A DNA stretch of 64,000 bases from Haematobia irritans (Eukaryota; Arthropoda; Insecta; Diptera; Muscidae): NCBI RefSeq assembly GCF_050003625.1, contig NC_134397.1:198173063-198237062 (forward strand), in the 5' to 3' direction. Each line of letters starts with the position of its first letter. Position 1 is the stretch's first letter. Positions 55,143-64,000 of the stretch are shown one piece after another. The notes below the pieces were generated by a model. That model had not been told where the DNA came from. It ran no database searches and saw only the letters and a list, made by a program, of their open reading frames with translations. The position numbers and the translations under genes were made by a program.

Positions 55143-55268
55143 CTCAGGGGCTGGCCCTGAGCACTATTACCAAAAACGCCATGTGTCGATCTACTCTCCC
55201 GCTAGGTGTTGCAAACAAATGCACGAACCTATAATACCCTGTTCAGGGTATTATAGGTTCGTGCTGGT
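55143..55268. mobile_element. Family C repeat, copy 1, right part
   Basis: CTGGCCCTGAGCACTATTAC, AAAACGCCATGTGTCGATC and TAGGTGTTGCAAACAAATGC match the end of the complete family C copy (58778-58850). It ends in a perfect hairpin (55221-55264). Confidence 0.75.
55221..55264. repeat. Perfect 44-bp palindrome
   Basis: Arms of 21 bp (GCACGAACCTATAATACCC plus TG, and its exact complement) surround a two-base TT loop. In the complete family C copy the equivalent hairpin (58856-58887) is only an imperfect ATACCCTG...CAGGGTAT stem, so here the outer arm has been duplicated in inverse. Confidence 0.9.
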
Positions 55269-57233
55269 CAGGGCATGAAAATAAGCACATGCAGAGACAA
55301 CTATCTAATAAACCATTGAAAAAAAAAATAATTTTCTATTTATATGAAATAATTACTTTTGTTTTGTTTCTAACCGAAATATAGAATTTATTTTAATATT
55401 ATTTACATTGTCAAATTTTCAACGATTTTTATTATGCCGATTATGACTATATTTTCTGAAAAAAAAGACAATTTTTCTTGAAAATCTATTGGCTGCATCA
55501 CTTGTTTATCCGTGTAATATCTAGAAGTAAATAGTAAATAAATGTTTGATTTTCCAGTATCTGTTATCTGCGTCTCTTATAAAAGGTTTTTAAGTTCAAA
55601 TAAATCAGGATAACAGCACATTGGAAACTTAATAAAAGCTCGTAAGCAACAATACCCACAAACACAAAATCAGTTACACATGATCTTGACCTTAAAATAA
55701 CTTTATGCTTCCTGTAACATACGCCCACACACACACACATACTCGTACTATCAAAAATAGGTCATGGTCCATATTGGTTTGGTGGTCGGAGTATTTGTAA
55801 AAGAAATTTCACTTCCGTTCCATTTTTCGAGGCCTTCGCTATTCAAACTCTGGCTGTCATATCCAATTTGGACATTTAATGGTCTATCAAAATGTCATTA
55901 AAATGTCAAGTCATCAATCTTTTCTTGTTTTCGATTAGGATCACAGAAATCTTAAGCAGCAGCTCCCCAAAAACTCCACTCCAAAATATAGGCGCATAAA
56001 GGAGAACATTTTCAACGTTTATACTTCCCGATAGAGAATCCAGTAACAAGGATATTTACTGCGACTCTGGTTACTGAGGGAATCCTTGTAAAGGGCCAAT
56101 GTAAAGGGCGAATGGGAAAAAAATGCGTGTTACAGACCCAATATGGAGTTGGGCGTGAATGAAGTTGGATTTCAAACCCGAAAATAATAGAAAAGTACAT
56201 GAGGACTAAGGGACCGTTTTATCTACATAATAACAATCCTGAGGATATTAGATAGATGCCCTTGACAACACCTCATCAAAATATAACGAACGTCACACAA
56301 TTTCCATTTTCAGCAAAAACTATTGGGAGACCAAAATTCCAGGAAGAAGGATTTGGCTGTAGCCTTTTGTTTTGAAGCATTTTGCAAAAGCCCCCAATAA
56401 AACAAACATTGAGTGGAGTTTGAGTGAGTACCATTATTATGATACGCTCTCATGAGCATGGAGAAACAAAACATTTACTACACACACACACACACACTGT
56501 GAGACACATAATAAGCTCTTGAATCTCAAGCACCCTATACACAAAAAAACTCGCATTCTTGTTGATCTCTCATTTATGTTCGCCCATTCAAAAGATATTC
56601 GCTGAGAAATTTTTTAAACTAAACTCACTCGTGATTAGAAAATGGAAAAATGCAACAACGATGACGACCACGATTACGCATCATACCAAACGAGTGATTA
56701 GAAATTACAATGTGGCTTTCAAGAGGTAATAAAAGTGTCTGCTGCTATAATTTATGTGGTCTATAAGGAGCTGGGAAGAAGAAGATGACGACGACGTGTC
56801 AACAAAATGGCTATAAATTTCCTATTTTAATGGGAAAACAGTCAACTCACGACGTTGATTTTCATTAGGAACCCAGAATTTGTAGCAAGTAAAATTTGCT
56901 GGATGTTAACTAAGAGGATTTGTGTATGTTGGATATGGGGTGTGGGGTACTGGGGGTTTGTTATGTTTGTGTTGTAGTACGAAACAAATCTAGGACATGC
57001 GCACTTGGACAAAAGTTCTACATGAAGAGGGGACTTTGAAGGAATTATGTTTTTTTTTCATAGTGGGTGTGAATATTCTGTATCCTTATAGTTGAGCGGC
57101 AGCCAAAGAGGCGAAGTAAAATGTGCTAACTTTATTTTACGAGTACACATACACCATGACCAACAACAAATGTGAACGAGTGCACTCTACATACGGAGAT
57201 TTGGGGGGACAATTGATGCTAACATAAATTAAC
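55269..57233. other. Non-repetitive DNA, no gene recognised
   Basis: AT-rich DNA with a (CA)n microsatellite at about 56481-56498 and a shorter one near 55727. No exon or RNA gene was recognised. Confidence 0.5.
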
Positions 57234-58888
57234 AACAAGTAAGGAAAGTCTAAAGTCGGGCGGGGCCGACTATATTATACCCTGCACCACTTTGTGGATC
57301 TAAATTTTCGATACCATATCACATCCGTCAAATGTGTGGGGGGCTATATATAAAGGTTTGTCCCAAATACATACATTTAAATATCACTCGATCTGGAAGA
57401 ATTTGATAGACTTCTACAAAATCTATAGACTCAAAATTTAAGTCGGCTAATGCACTAGGGTGGATCACAATGTTATTAAAAAATATGGGAAACGTTTAAA
57501 TCTGAAACAATTTTAAGGAAACTTCGAAAAAGTTTATTTATGATTTATAGCTCGATATATATGTATTAGAAGTTTAGGAAAATTGGAGTCATTTTTACAA
57601 CTTTTCGACTAAGCAGTGGCGATTTTACAAGGAAAATGTTGGTATTTTGACCATTTTTGTCGAAATAAGAAAAACATATATATGGGAGCTATATCTAAAT
57701 CTGAACCGATTTCAACCAAATTTGGCACGCATAGCAACAATGCTAATTCTACTCCCTGTGCAAAATGTCAACTAAATCGGAGTTAAAAATTGGACTCTAT
57801 GGTCATATGAGTGTAAATCGGGCGAAAGCTATATATGGGAGATATATCTAAATCTGAACCGATTTCAACCAAATTTGGCACGCATAGCTACAATGCCAAT
57901 TCTACTCTCTGTGCAAAATTTCAACTAAATCGGACCAAAAAATTGGCCTCTGTGGTCATATGAGTGTAAATCGGCCGAAAGCTATATATTGGAGCTATAT
58001 CTAAATCTGAACCGATTTCAACCAAATTTTGCACGCATAGCTGCAATGCTAATTCTACTCCCTGTGCAAAATTTCAACTAAATCGGAGCAAAAATTTAGC
58101 CTCTGTGGTCATTTGAGTGTAAATCGGGCGAAAGCTATATATGGGAGCTATATCTAAATCTGAACCGATTTCAACCAAATTTGGCACGCAAAGCTACAAT
58201 GCTAATTCTACTCCCTGTGCTAAATTTCAACTAAATCGGACCAAAAAATTGGCCTCTGTGGTCATATGAGTGTAAATCGGCCGAAAGCTATATATTGGAG
58301 CTATATCTAAATCTGAACCGATTTCAACCAAATTTGGCACGCATAGCTACAATGCTAATTCTACTCCCTGTGCAAAATTTCAACCAAATTGGGGTAAAAC
58401 TCTGGCTTCTGGGACCGTATTAGTCCATATCGGGCGAAAGATATATATGGAAGCTATATCTAAATCTGAACCGATTTCAATAAAATTTGGCACACTTGAC
58501 TATAGTACTAATTGTTCTTCTTGTGCAAAATTTTAAGTAAATTAGGGTAAAACTCTGGCTTCTGGGGCCATATAAGTCCATATCGGGCGAAATATATATA
58601 TATATGGGAGCTATATCTAAATCTGAACCGATTTCTTCCAAAATCAATAGGGATCTATTCTGAGCCAAAACACATACCAAATTTGAAGTCGATTGGACTA
58701 AAACTGCGACCTAGACTTTGATTACAAAAATGTGTTCACGGACAGACGGACATGACTATATCGACTCAGGAGCCCACCCTGAGCATTTTTGCCAAAGACA
58801 CCATGTGTCTATCTCGTCTCCTTCTGGGTGTTGCAAACATATGCACTAACTTATAATACCCTGTTCCACAGTGTGGAGCAGGGTATAA
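57234..58888. mobile_element. Family C interspersed repeat, complete
   Basis: Starts AACAAGTAAGGAAAGTCTAA and the GC hairpin GTCGG-GCGGGG-CCGAC, then TATTATACCCTGCACCAC. A 400-bp leader is followed by six 153-bp modules with GAACCGATTTCAACCAAATT starting (GAACC) at 57703, 57856, 58009, 58162, 58315 and 58468, each containing ATATGGGAGCTATATCTAAA and TGCAAAATTTCAACTAAATC. Then come GACAGACGGACATGAC and GGTGTTGCAAACATATGC, and the terminal hairpin ATACCCTG-TTCCACAGTGTGGAG-CAGGGTAT. No coding capacity. Confidence 0.88.
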
Positions 58889-59394
58889 CAACCCGGCTCA
58901 TCTTTAGTCAACTATTGTGTCTCGTTCACTTAAAACAAAAATGTTTACATGAATCGACAGACCCCTCCCTTGCAGGATAATTGGTGTTGAATCCTAGCCA
59001 GAAACTGAGTTTCATTAAAATTAGAAATATTTTTGAGGGAGCTGCCTACATTAAAAAAAGTGAACCGTCTATTTGACTAAAGCCAATTTAACTTTATTTT
59101 AGTTCATGGAATTATTTCATTTGGAGAATGTTTCCTTTATTCTAAATATTTTTTTGCAAAAATTGGTTAAATAAAACAAAAAAACGGGAAATTATACACA
59201 AATGAAGCATAAAGACTTGCTAAATTTGTACTTCTCACAAAATCGTTCTTTATTTCTTTAAATTTATAAAAGACGGTTTGATATTATACCGGATGTGATA
59301 AACAAGCTTACGACCTGATTATACAAAATAGCCGGAATTGCTATGTGAAAATGGAGGAATTGTGACTGAAACTCTTGCCATTTCTTGATGTCCA
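58889..59394. other. Spacer with possible CACTG-type remnant
   Basis: CATTAAAAAAAGTGAACCGTC at about 59049 resembles the CACTGAAAAAATAGTGAACCC end of the element at 7421-9964, so an eroded relative may lie here. Nothing else was recognised. Confidence 0.35.
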
Positions 59395-60033
59395 CACTGA
59401 AAAAAATATTGTCGTGAGGTCAAAGATTTCATGTCTTTAAAATACGAATACAAATTTTACTTAGCATAGAAGACGCATTTCTCTAAAATAAAGTTATTTT
59501 CCTTGTCCAAAAGTCGATAAACTTTTCAATGAAGTCGTATTGTCCTTATAATTAAGTGATTTGACTTAAAAATGGGTATCTTAACATGAAAGAAAAAAAT
59601 TTTAGGCTAAGGTCAACTTGACTTTAATAATTCAGAAAAATTCTTTAAATTTAATGAAATTGTCTTTAAATTTGTTGTCTTTTTGCATCTTGACTACAAA
59701 GCAAAAAATCGTTCAAATATAGGACATGTTTTTCAAAATTTTATTTTAAAAAAGTTGTTTACTTCAAACATAGCATAATTTCTACCGGAAGTCGAGTCCT
59801 AATTTGGAAAATAAAGTTGCCTTTAAATCGATAGCATATGAAGAAAAAAATCTGAGAAAGCGAAAAATTAAAATTTGCTTCCTAGAAGCAAGTACACAAA
59901 ACCTAAATTTAAAAGAAAATTGTGTCTTAAAAGTATCCTTACTTGTATTCTCCGCTTCTTTGGCTCGGAATCAATACCAAATTTTTTAAAGTAAAGACAA
60001 AATCTTTGGAACCGAGTATGCTTTTTTTCAGTG
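59395..60033. mobile_element. CACTG-type MITE, 639 bp, CA target duplication
   Basis: CACTGAAAAAAATATTGTCG at the left and ATGCTTTTTTTCAGTG at the right. CA flanks both sides (59393-59394 and 60034-60035). The interior is nearly identical to 26994-27645, including AAGACGCATTTCTCTAAAAT and TCCTAGAAGCAAGTACAC. No open frame beyond 61 codons. Confidence 0.85.
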
Positions 60034-61031
60034 CATCGATTGGGTTTGTGGACCTATTACCTTGTTCAGGAGATCGACGATTCACGTCCGTTATAAGGAC
60101 TTCTTGATGTGCTTCTCTGTTGCCTTAATTTTCCATGGTAATGGATTTCTTTGTGGACTATGGGACATACTCTTTTCGTCTTTAGAAATTGATTAAGGTT
60201 CTAGGACTTGTGACGGAAATAAACCTCAGTAATAAAAAAACGAAATTATTTAATATTTTATTTCACAACCGTTTCTTTGAATAAAAATTTTCGAATGACA
60301 ATTAACATTTTTCATTTTATATTTCTCAGAAATAAAAAGTCAAATCGAGTTACGAAAAATTATTTTTTTTAACAAGTCAAAATATTTTTAAGCAAATTTG
60401 AATTAATTTGATTTGAAAATTATTTTTTAACAAAAAAATATTAATTTTAAACAAAAGCACTAATGTAGTGTTGCTCCTACAACCACAACGCGTCCATATT
60501 AAACTTCGTATGGCACTAAAGGCTTTCTTGCAATTTTGAACTCCAATTTTTCCCTTCAAACTACAAAATTTTCTTTAACAACCCACCAAAAAAAAAATTG
60601 AATTTGTTCCAAAAACATTTCTTTTAAAGCGCATTCTGGAATCCCGTATCGTTTGTTTCCACATTCGATGCTGTCCTTTTGGACAAGTCCACAAACATTT
60701 CTTTTAAAGCACATCCCGGGATCCCGTATCGTTTTTTCCACTTCCGATGCAGTCCTTTTGGACAAGTCTTAAAAAGTACGGAATTAAATTTCGCAAAAAA
60801 GAATAGCAAATCAATAAAAAATTCATCCCCGCAAGGATTTGAAGCTGTGCCGTTTGACTTTTTCACTTCCACGGAAATTCTTTGAGAAGGTTTTGCAAAT
60901 TACGATAACTTTTAATTTTTGTTGATTTTTAAAGGAAATAATAAATTTATACAAAAATATATGCCGAAAAAAAACAAAAACGTTATACATTAAAAAATAT
61001 TTTTTTTTTTTTTTTTCAGAAAAAATAAAAA
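60034..61031. other. Non-repetitive DNA with an 80-bp tandem duplication
   Basis: AT-rich DNA. An 80-bp unit (ACATTTCTTTTAAAGC, ATCCCGTATCGTTT, GTCCTTTTGGACAAGTC) occurs twice in tandem at about 60611-60690 and 60691-60768. The overlapping open frames on both strands here are shadows of this duplication. No gene was recognised. Confidence 0.5.
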
Positions 61032-61500
61032 AGTATATACGGCCGTAAGTTCGGCCTGGCCGAATCTTATGTACCCTCCACCATGAATTGCATATAGTAA
61101 GTTAGTCCATATGGGGTATATATTAAACAAAAAAGGCTATTAAATACGTATATAATTCAGTTTGACAAAATTTTCTATATACATAAAATGTTGACAAAAT
61201 TTTCTTTGGAAATAAAACTTTGACAAAATTTTCTATAGAAATAAAATTTTGACAACATTTTCTATAGAAATAAAATTTTGACAAAATTTTCTATAGAAAA
61301 AAAATTTTGACAAACTTTTCTATAGAAATAAAATTTTGACAAAATTTCCTATAGAAATAAAATTTTGACAAAAATTTTCTATAGCAATAAAATGTTGACA
61401 AAATTTTCTATAGAAATAAAATTTTAACAAAATTTTCTGTAGTATTATTTTCTATACGTAAATATATAATTCAGTTTGACAAAATTTTCTATAGAAATAC
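61032..61500. mobile_element. Family A-type terminus running into a reverse 29-bp array
   Basis: AAGTATATACGGCCGTAAG, TTCGGCC-T-GGCCGAA and TATGTACCCTCCACCATG form the GC-hairpin end of family A in reverse relative to 10895. After about 80 bp (GTTAGTCCATATGGGGTATA, AATACGTATATAATTCAG) the sequence becomes a reverse 29-bp array of about eleven units (61160-61445). The AATACGT..ATATAATTCAG junction is repeated at 61455-61475. Confidence 0.8.
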
Positions 61501-61504
61501 AATT

Positions 61505-61963
61505 TTTGTTGTTTTTGATCTCAGCTTAAAACCATGCATTGACTAAACTACAAGTGTAGCTTAAACAACAGAGGAAAAGTATGTTTGTCAAATTTATATG
61601 GGCAAAGCCCTATAGACTGCAAGATGGTTGAATATACAGCTGTTTCGGAATTACCACATTCCTCATCAGCATCCTCTACTTGCAGCAAAACTATTAACCC
61701 ATTATCAGAATAAATTCGGGTAATTCACTCAACCCGAAGTGAACTACACTTGAACCTTCGGAAAAAAGGTTCGATAGTCGGCTACTGCCTAAACAAATTT
61801 GCAAGCATATCTCTTTTCCTTTGCCAAACTCAAATAATCGATTTGAATGTAGTTAGCTGGGTTTGTTTTTGTTTGGCTGGGTATCTTCATTCGTTTTGTT
61901 TGTTATTGTTGGTTTCTCTTCAATCATTTTTGTTGTTTTTAATCTCAGCTTAAAACCATGCAT
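61505..61963. repeat. Family P repeat, longest copy
   Basis: Contains CAGCTTAAAACCATGCATTG, AAACAACAGAGGAAAAGTAT, GGGCAAAGCCC, GCTGTTTCGGAATTACCACA and TTCCTCATCAGCATCC, then GGAAAAAAGGTTCGATAGTC and ATATCTCTTTTCCTTTGCC. A second start of the same unit follows (TTGTTATTGTTGG...CTTAAAACCATGCAT), cut by the hAT-type MITE at 61964. No coding capacity recognised. Confidence 0.7.
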
Positions 61964-62700
61964 TAGAGGTGTGCGCGTGAGGGATTTTTCACGCACACTC
62001 ACGCACGCTCACAAATTCAAAATGTTATTCACGCACGATCACGCACGCCTGTTTTAGAATTGCTCACACTCACGCACGCTCACGAATGAATTCGTAACAT
62101 TCACGCACGATCACGCACGCCCGTTTTTGAATTGCTCACACTCACGCACGCTCACGAATGAATTCATAACATTCACGCACGATCACGCACGCCCGTTTTT
62201 GAATTGCTCACACTCACGAACGCTCACGAATGAATTCGTAACATTCACGCACGATCACGCACGCCCGTTTTTGGATTGCTCACACTCACGCACGCTCACG
62301 AATGAATTCGTAACATTCACGCACGAAGGTTTTTATTGATTCACGCTCACTCACGTTCACGAACCAAAATCCTGCAAAGATAAACACTCACGATTGCAGA
62401 ATAGTGACTACCGCACGCTCACGACGGGATATATCAACTCACGCACGTTCACGATCAACAAACTTATTCACGCACACTCACGATTCGAAAAAAAAACTAC
62501 TCACGCACGTTCACGAACAATGAAACGTACATCCACACACTCACGATTCATAAAAAAACTATTCACGCACGCTCACGATGTAAAATGCAACTCACGAAGG
62601 TTCACGACTATTATACTTACAAAACAAACGAAAAAATGTAATTCACGAATGAGTGCGAACTAAAAAACTAATCGCTCTCGCTCGTGATACAAATGAGCTA
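61964..62700 (+). mobile_element. hAT-type MITE, copy 3, with amplified interior
   Basis: Left end TAGAGGTGTGCGCGTGA matches the 17-bp TIR of the complete MITE at 3780 with one substitution. The interior is TCACGCACGCTCACG-rich. No matching right TIR or target duplication was found, so the right boundary near 62700 is set by the last CACG motifs. Confidence 0.75.
62061..62340 (+). repeat. 72-bp tandem repeat inside MITE copy 3
   Basis: Units starting TGCTCACACTCACG at 62061, 62133, 62205 and 62277, each 72 bp, with CTCACGAATGAATTCGTAAC and CACGATCACGCACGCC. Since 72 is divisible by three, the units keep one frame open (CSHSRTLTNEF..FTHDHARPF, 24 residues per unit); this is not evidence for a protein. 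Confidence 0.9.
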
Positions 62701-63076
62701 CCCAAACAAATTCGCCAAAATATTTCTAATTAAAAATCTGAAGTTGAAAGCGTACTCAATTAAAAAATTAACAGATACAATTAACATTTTAATCAAATCA
62801 AAATATAAATTCAATTAAAATTTGGATTGATTTTGGCCGAAAAACTTAATTAATTTTTAATTGAGGCAATCAATGATTTATAGTGTTATTGTTTACTTAT
62901 TTTATTTTTTATTATATTATAATTACATATATTATAATTATACTATATAGAATTATTTTTTTTTAAATCTAAGCCAAAATTTGATGAACCAATGAAACCA
63001 ATTATTTCCGAAAATTATTAATTTTTTATTTGGAAGTATGTTTTCAATTTAAAAATTTAAATTGTTCAATCATTAT
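62701..63076. other. AT-rich spacer
   Basis: Very AT-rich DNA (ATTATATTATAATTACATA) without recognised features, between the MITE and family D. Confidence 0.5.
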
Positions 63077-64000
63077 TATACCCTTCACCACTACTGTGGT
63101 ACAGGGTATAATAAGTTTGTGCATTTGTATGTAACGCCAAGAAGGAAAAGTCTGAGACCCATCGTTTAGTATACCGATCGTCTTAGAATTAAATTCTGAG
63201 TCGATTTAGCGATGTCCGTCTGTCTGTCCGTCTGTCTGTCTGTCTGTCTGTCTGTTCATGTATTTTTGTGCGCAAAGTACAGGTCGCAGTTTAAGTCCGA
63301 TCGTCCTCAAATTTGGCATAGGGTCGTTTTTTAGGACAAAGACAATCGCTATTGATTTTGGAAAAAATCGGTTCAGATTTAGATATAGCTGCCATATATA
63401 TTTATCCCCGATCTGGTCATAATTGGCGTATTTATCAACCGATGTTCTTCAAATTCAGTACATCCGAATATTTTATGAGTCTCGAAAAACTTGCAAAATA
63501 TCAGCTAAATCGGTTCAGATTTAGATATAGCTCCCATATATATCTTTCGTCCGATTTAGACTCATATGAACAAAGAGGCCAAAGGTTACTACCGATTTTC
63601 GTGAAATTTTGCATAGACAGTAGAATTGACATTCTACCCATGCTTGGTAAATTTGATTGAAATCGGTTCAGATTTTGATATAGCTCCCATATATATCTTT
63701 CGTCCGATTTGCACTTATATGCCCTCAAAAGCCAGAGTTTTGCCGTGATTTAGTTCAAATTTTGCACAGGGAGTACGTTTAATAGTTTCGATAAGTGTAC
63801 CAAATTTGGTTGAAATCGGTTCAAATTTAGATATAGCTCCCATATATATCTTTCGCCCGATTTATACTCAAATGACTACGGGGGCCAAAGTTAAACACCC
63901 ATTTACGTGAAATTTTGCAGAGATAACAGAATTATTATTCTAACTATGCATGTCAAATTTAGTCGAAATCGGTTCAGATTATATATAGCTCCCATTATAT
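63077..64000. mobile_element. Family D interspersed repeat, cut by window end
   Basis: Begins with the hairpin TATACCCTTCACCAC-TACT-GTGGTACAGGGTATA, then TTTGTATGTAACGCCAAG, GAATTAAATTCTGAGTCGAT and a CTGT-rich tract (63213-63255). Modules follow with CGGTTCAGATTTAGATATAG and CTCCCATATATAT; GGTTCAG occurs at 63370, 63512, 63665, 63818 (GGTTCAA) and 63971, the last three intervals being exactly 153 bp. Its other end lies beyond the window. Confidence 0.85.
63213..63255. repeat. (GTCT)n tract in family D
   Basis: CCGTCTGTCTGTCCGTCTGT and further TCTG copies. Shorter pyrimidine-rich versions (GTCCRTCTGTCC) occupy the same relative position in families A, B and C. Confidence 0.85.

Noticed and set aside
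57234..58888. Target duplication TAACAAC around family C
   Set aside because: AACAAG also precedes the other family C copy and the A and B ends, so it may belong to the element. The match cannot be separated from the element's own sequence.
60556..60872. Overlapping minus-strand frames near 60.6-60.9 kb
   Set aside because: They are explained by an 80-bp tandem duplication, with no recognisable protein domain.
62127..62663. Repetitive His/Arg/Thr-rich open frames
   Set aside because: They are produced by the 72-bp (24-codon) CACG-rich MITE repeat.

Overview
This window looks like repeat-dominated nuclear DNA of a higher fly, most likely a calyptrate/muscid such as a horn fly, stable fly or house fly relative. 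The evidence is very AT-rich non-coding DNA, an eukaryotic tRNA-Phe gene with internal box A/B, an hAT transposase gene with a GT-AG intron, a LINE and a tRNA-headed SINE, and three mariner copies of the irritans subfamily (the group of Himar1, first described from the horn fly Haematobia irritans). I find no host protein-coding exon in 64 kb, so the window is either intergenic or lies inside a very large intron.

Layout. 1-3.2 kb: arrays of a 29-bp minisatellite around a short unique stretch. 3.2-10.9 kb: one long interspersed repeat (family A) that has been hit by an hAT-type MITE and by a LINE, the LINE itself being hit by a 2.5-kb element with CACTG-type ends; target-site duplications resolve the order. 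10.9-11.4 kb: 3' half of a DD41D mariner-like transposase. 13-16 kb: 29-bp arrays split by a palindromic repeat (family P). 16.0-16.5 kb: second hAT-type MITE. 16.83 kb: tRNA-Phe(GAA), the only host gene recognised. 18.6-20.4 kb: degraded 29-bp array. 20.6-22.9 kb: family B repeat. 23-24.7 kb: a decayed mariner-like pseudogene and a Himar1-like mariner on the minus strand. 25.9-28.5 kb: second family A copy with a nested CACTG MITE, then a 29-bp array. 30-38.5 kb: minus-orientation 29-bp arrays with transposase scraps. 38.6-41.2 kb: a complete SINE and a mariner interrupted by a 5'-truncated SINE. 41.4-44.1 kb: a nearly intact hAT transposon with 8-bp target duplication, intron and a single frameshift. 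45.7-48.98 kb: the largest 29-bp array. 50.2-55.3 kb: a composite CACTG element, then a family C copy that contains a TIR-bounded satellite element that in turn contains a mariner. 57.2-58.9 kb: complete family C repeat. 59.4-60.0 kb: CACTG MITE. 61.0-62.7 kb: family A terminus running into a 29-bp array, family P, and a third hAT-type MITE with 72-bp repeats. 63.08 kb-end: family D repeat.

Two patterns go beyond ordinary transposon annotation. First, repeat families A, B, C and D, although diverged in sequence, share one blueprint: a GC-rich hairpin (TTCGGCC-N-GGCCGAA type) at one end, a TATACCC...GGGTATA hairpin at the other, a GTCCGTCTGTC-rich segment, and tandem modules of 153 bp (A: 152-155) each carrying TATAGCYCCCATATA. 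Second, the 29-bp minisatellite that fills roughly a quarter of the window is not free-standing: at 51750-55142 it is the interior of an element with CAYGGTTGCCAC termini and an 8-bp target duplication, half-bookends of the same element are visible at four other arrays, and the same 29-bp unit also follows a family A terminus at 61 kb. The LINE and the SINE share their 3' tail, suggesting that the LINE machinery mobilised the SINE. No tool was run; similarities were judged by eye.
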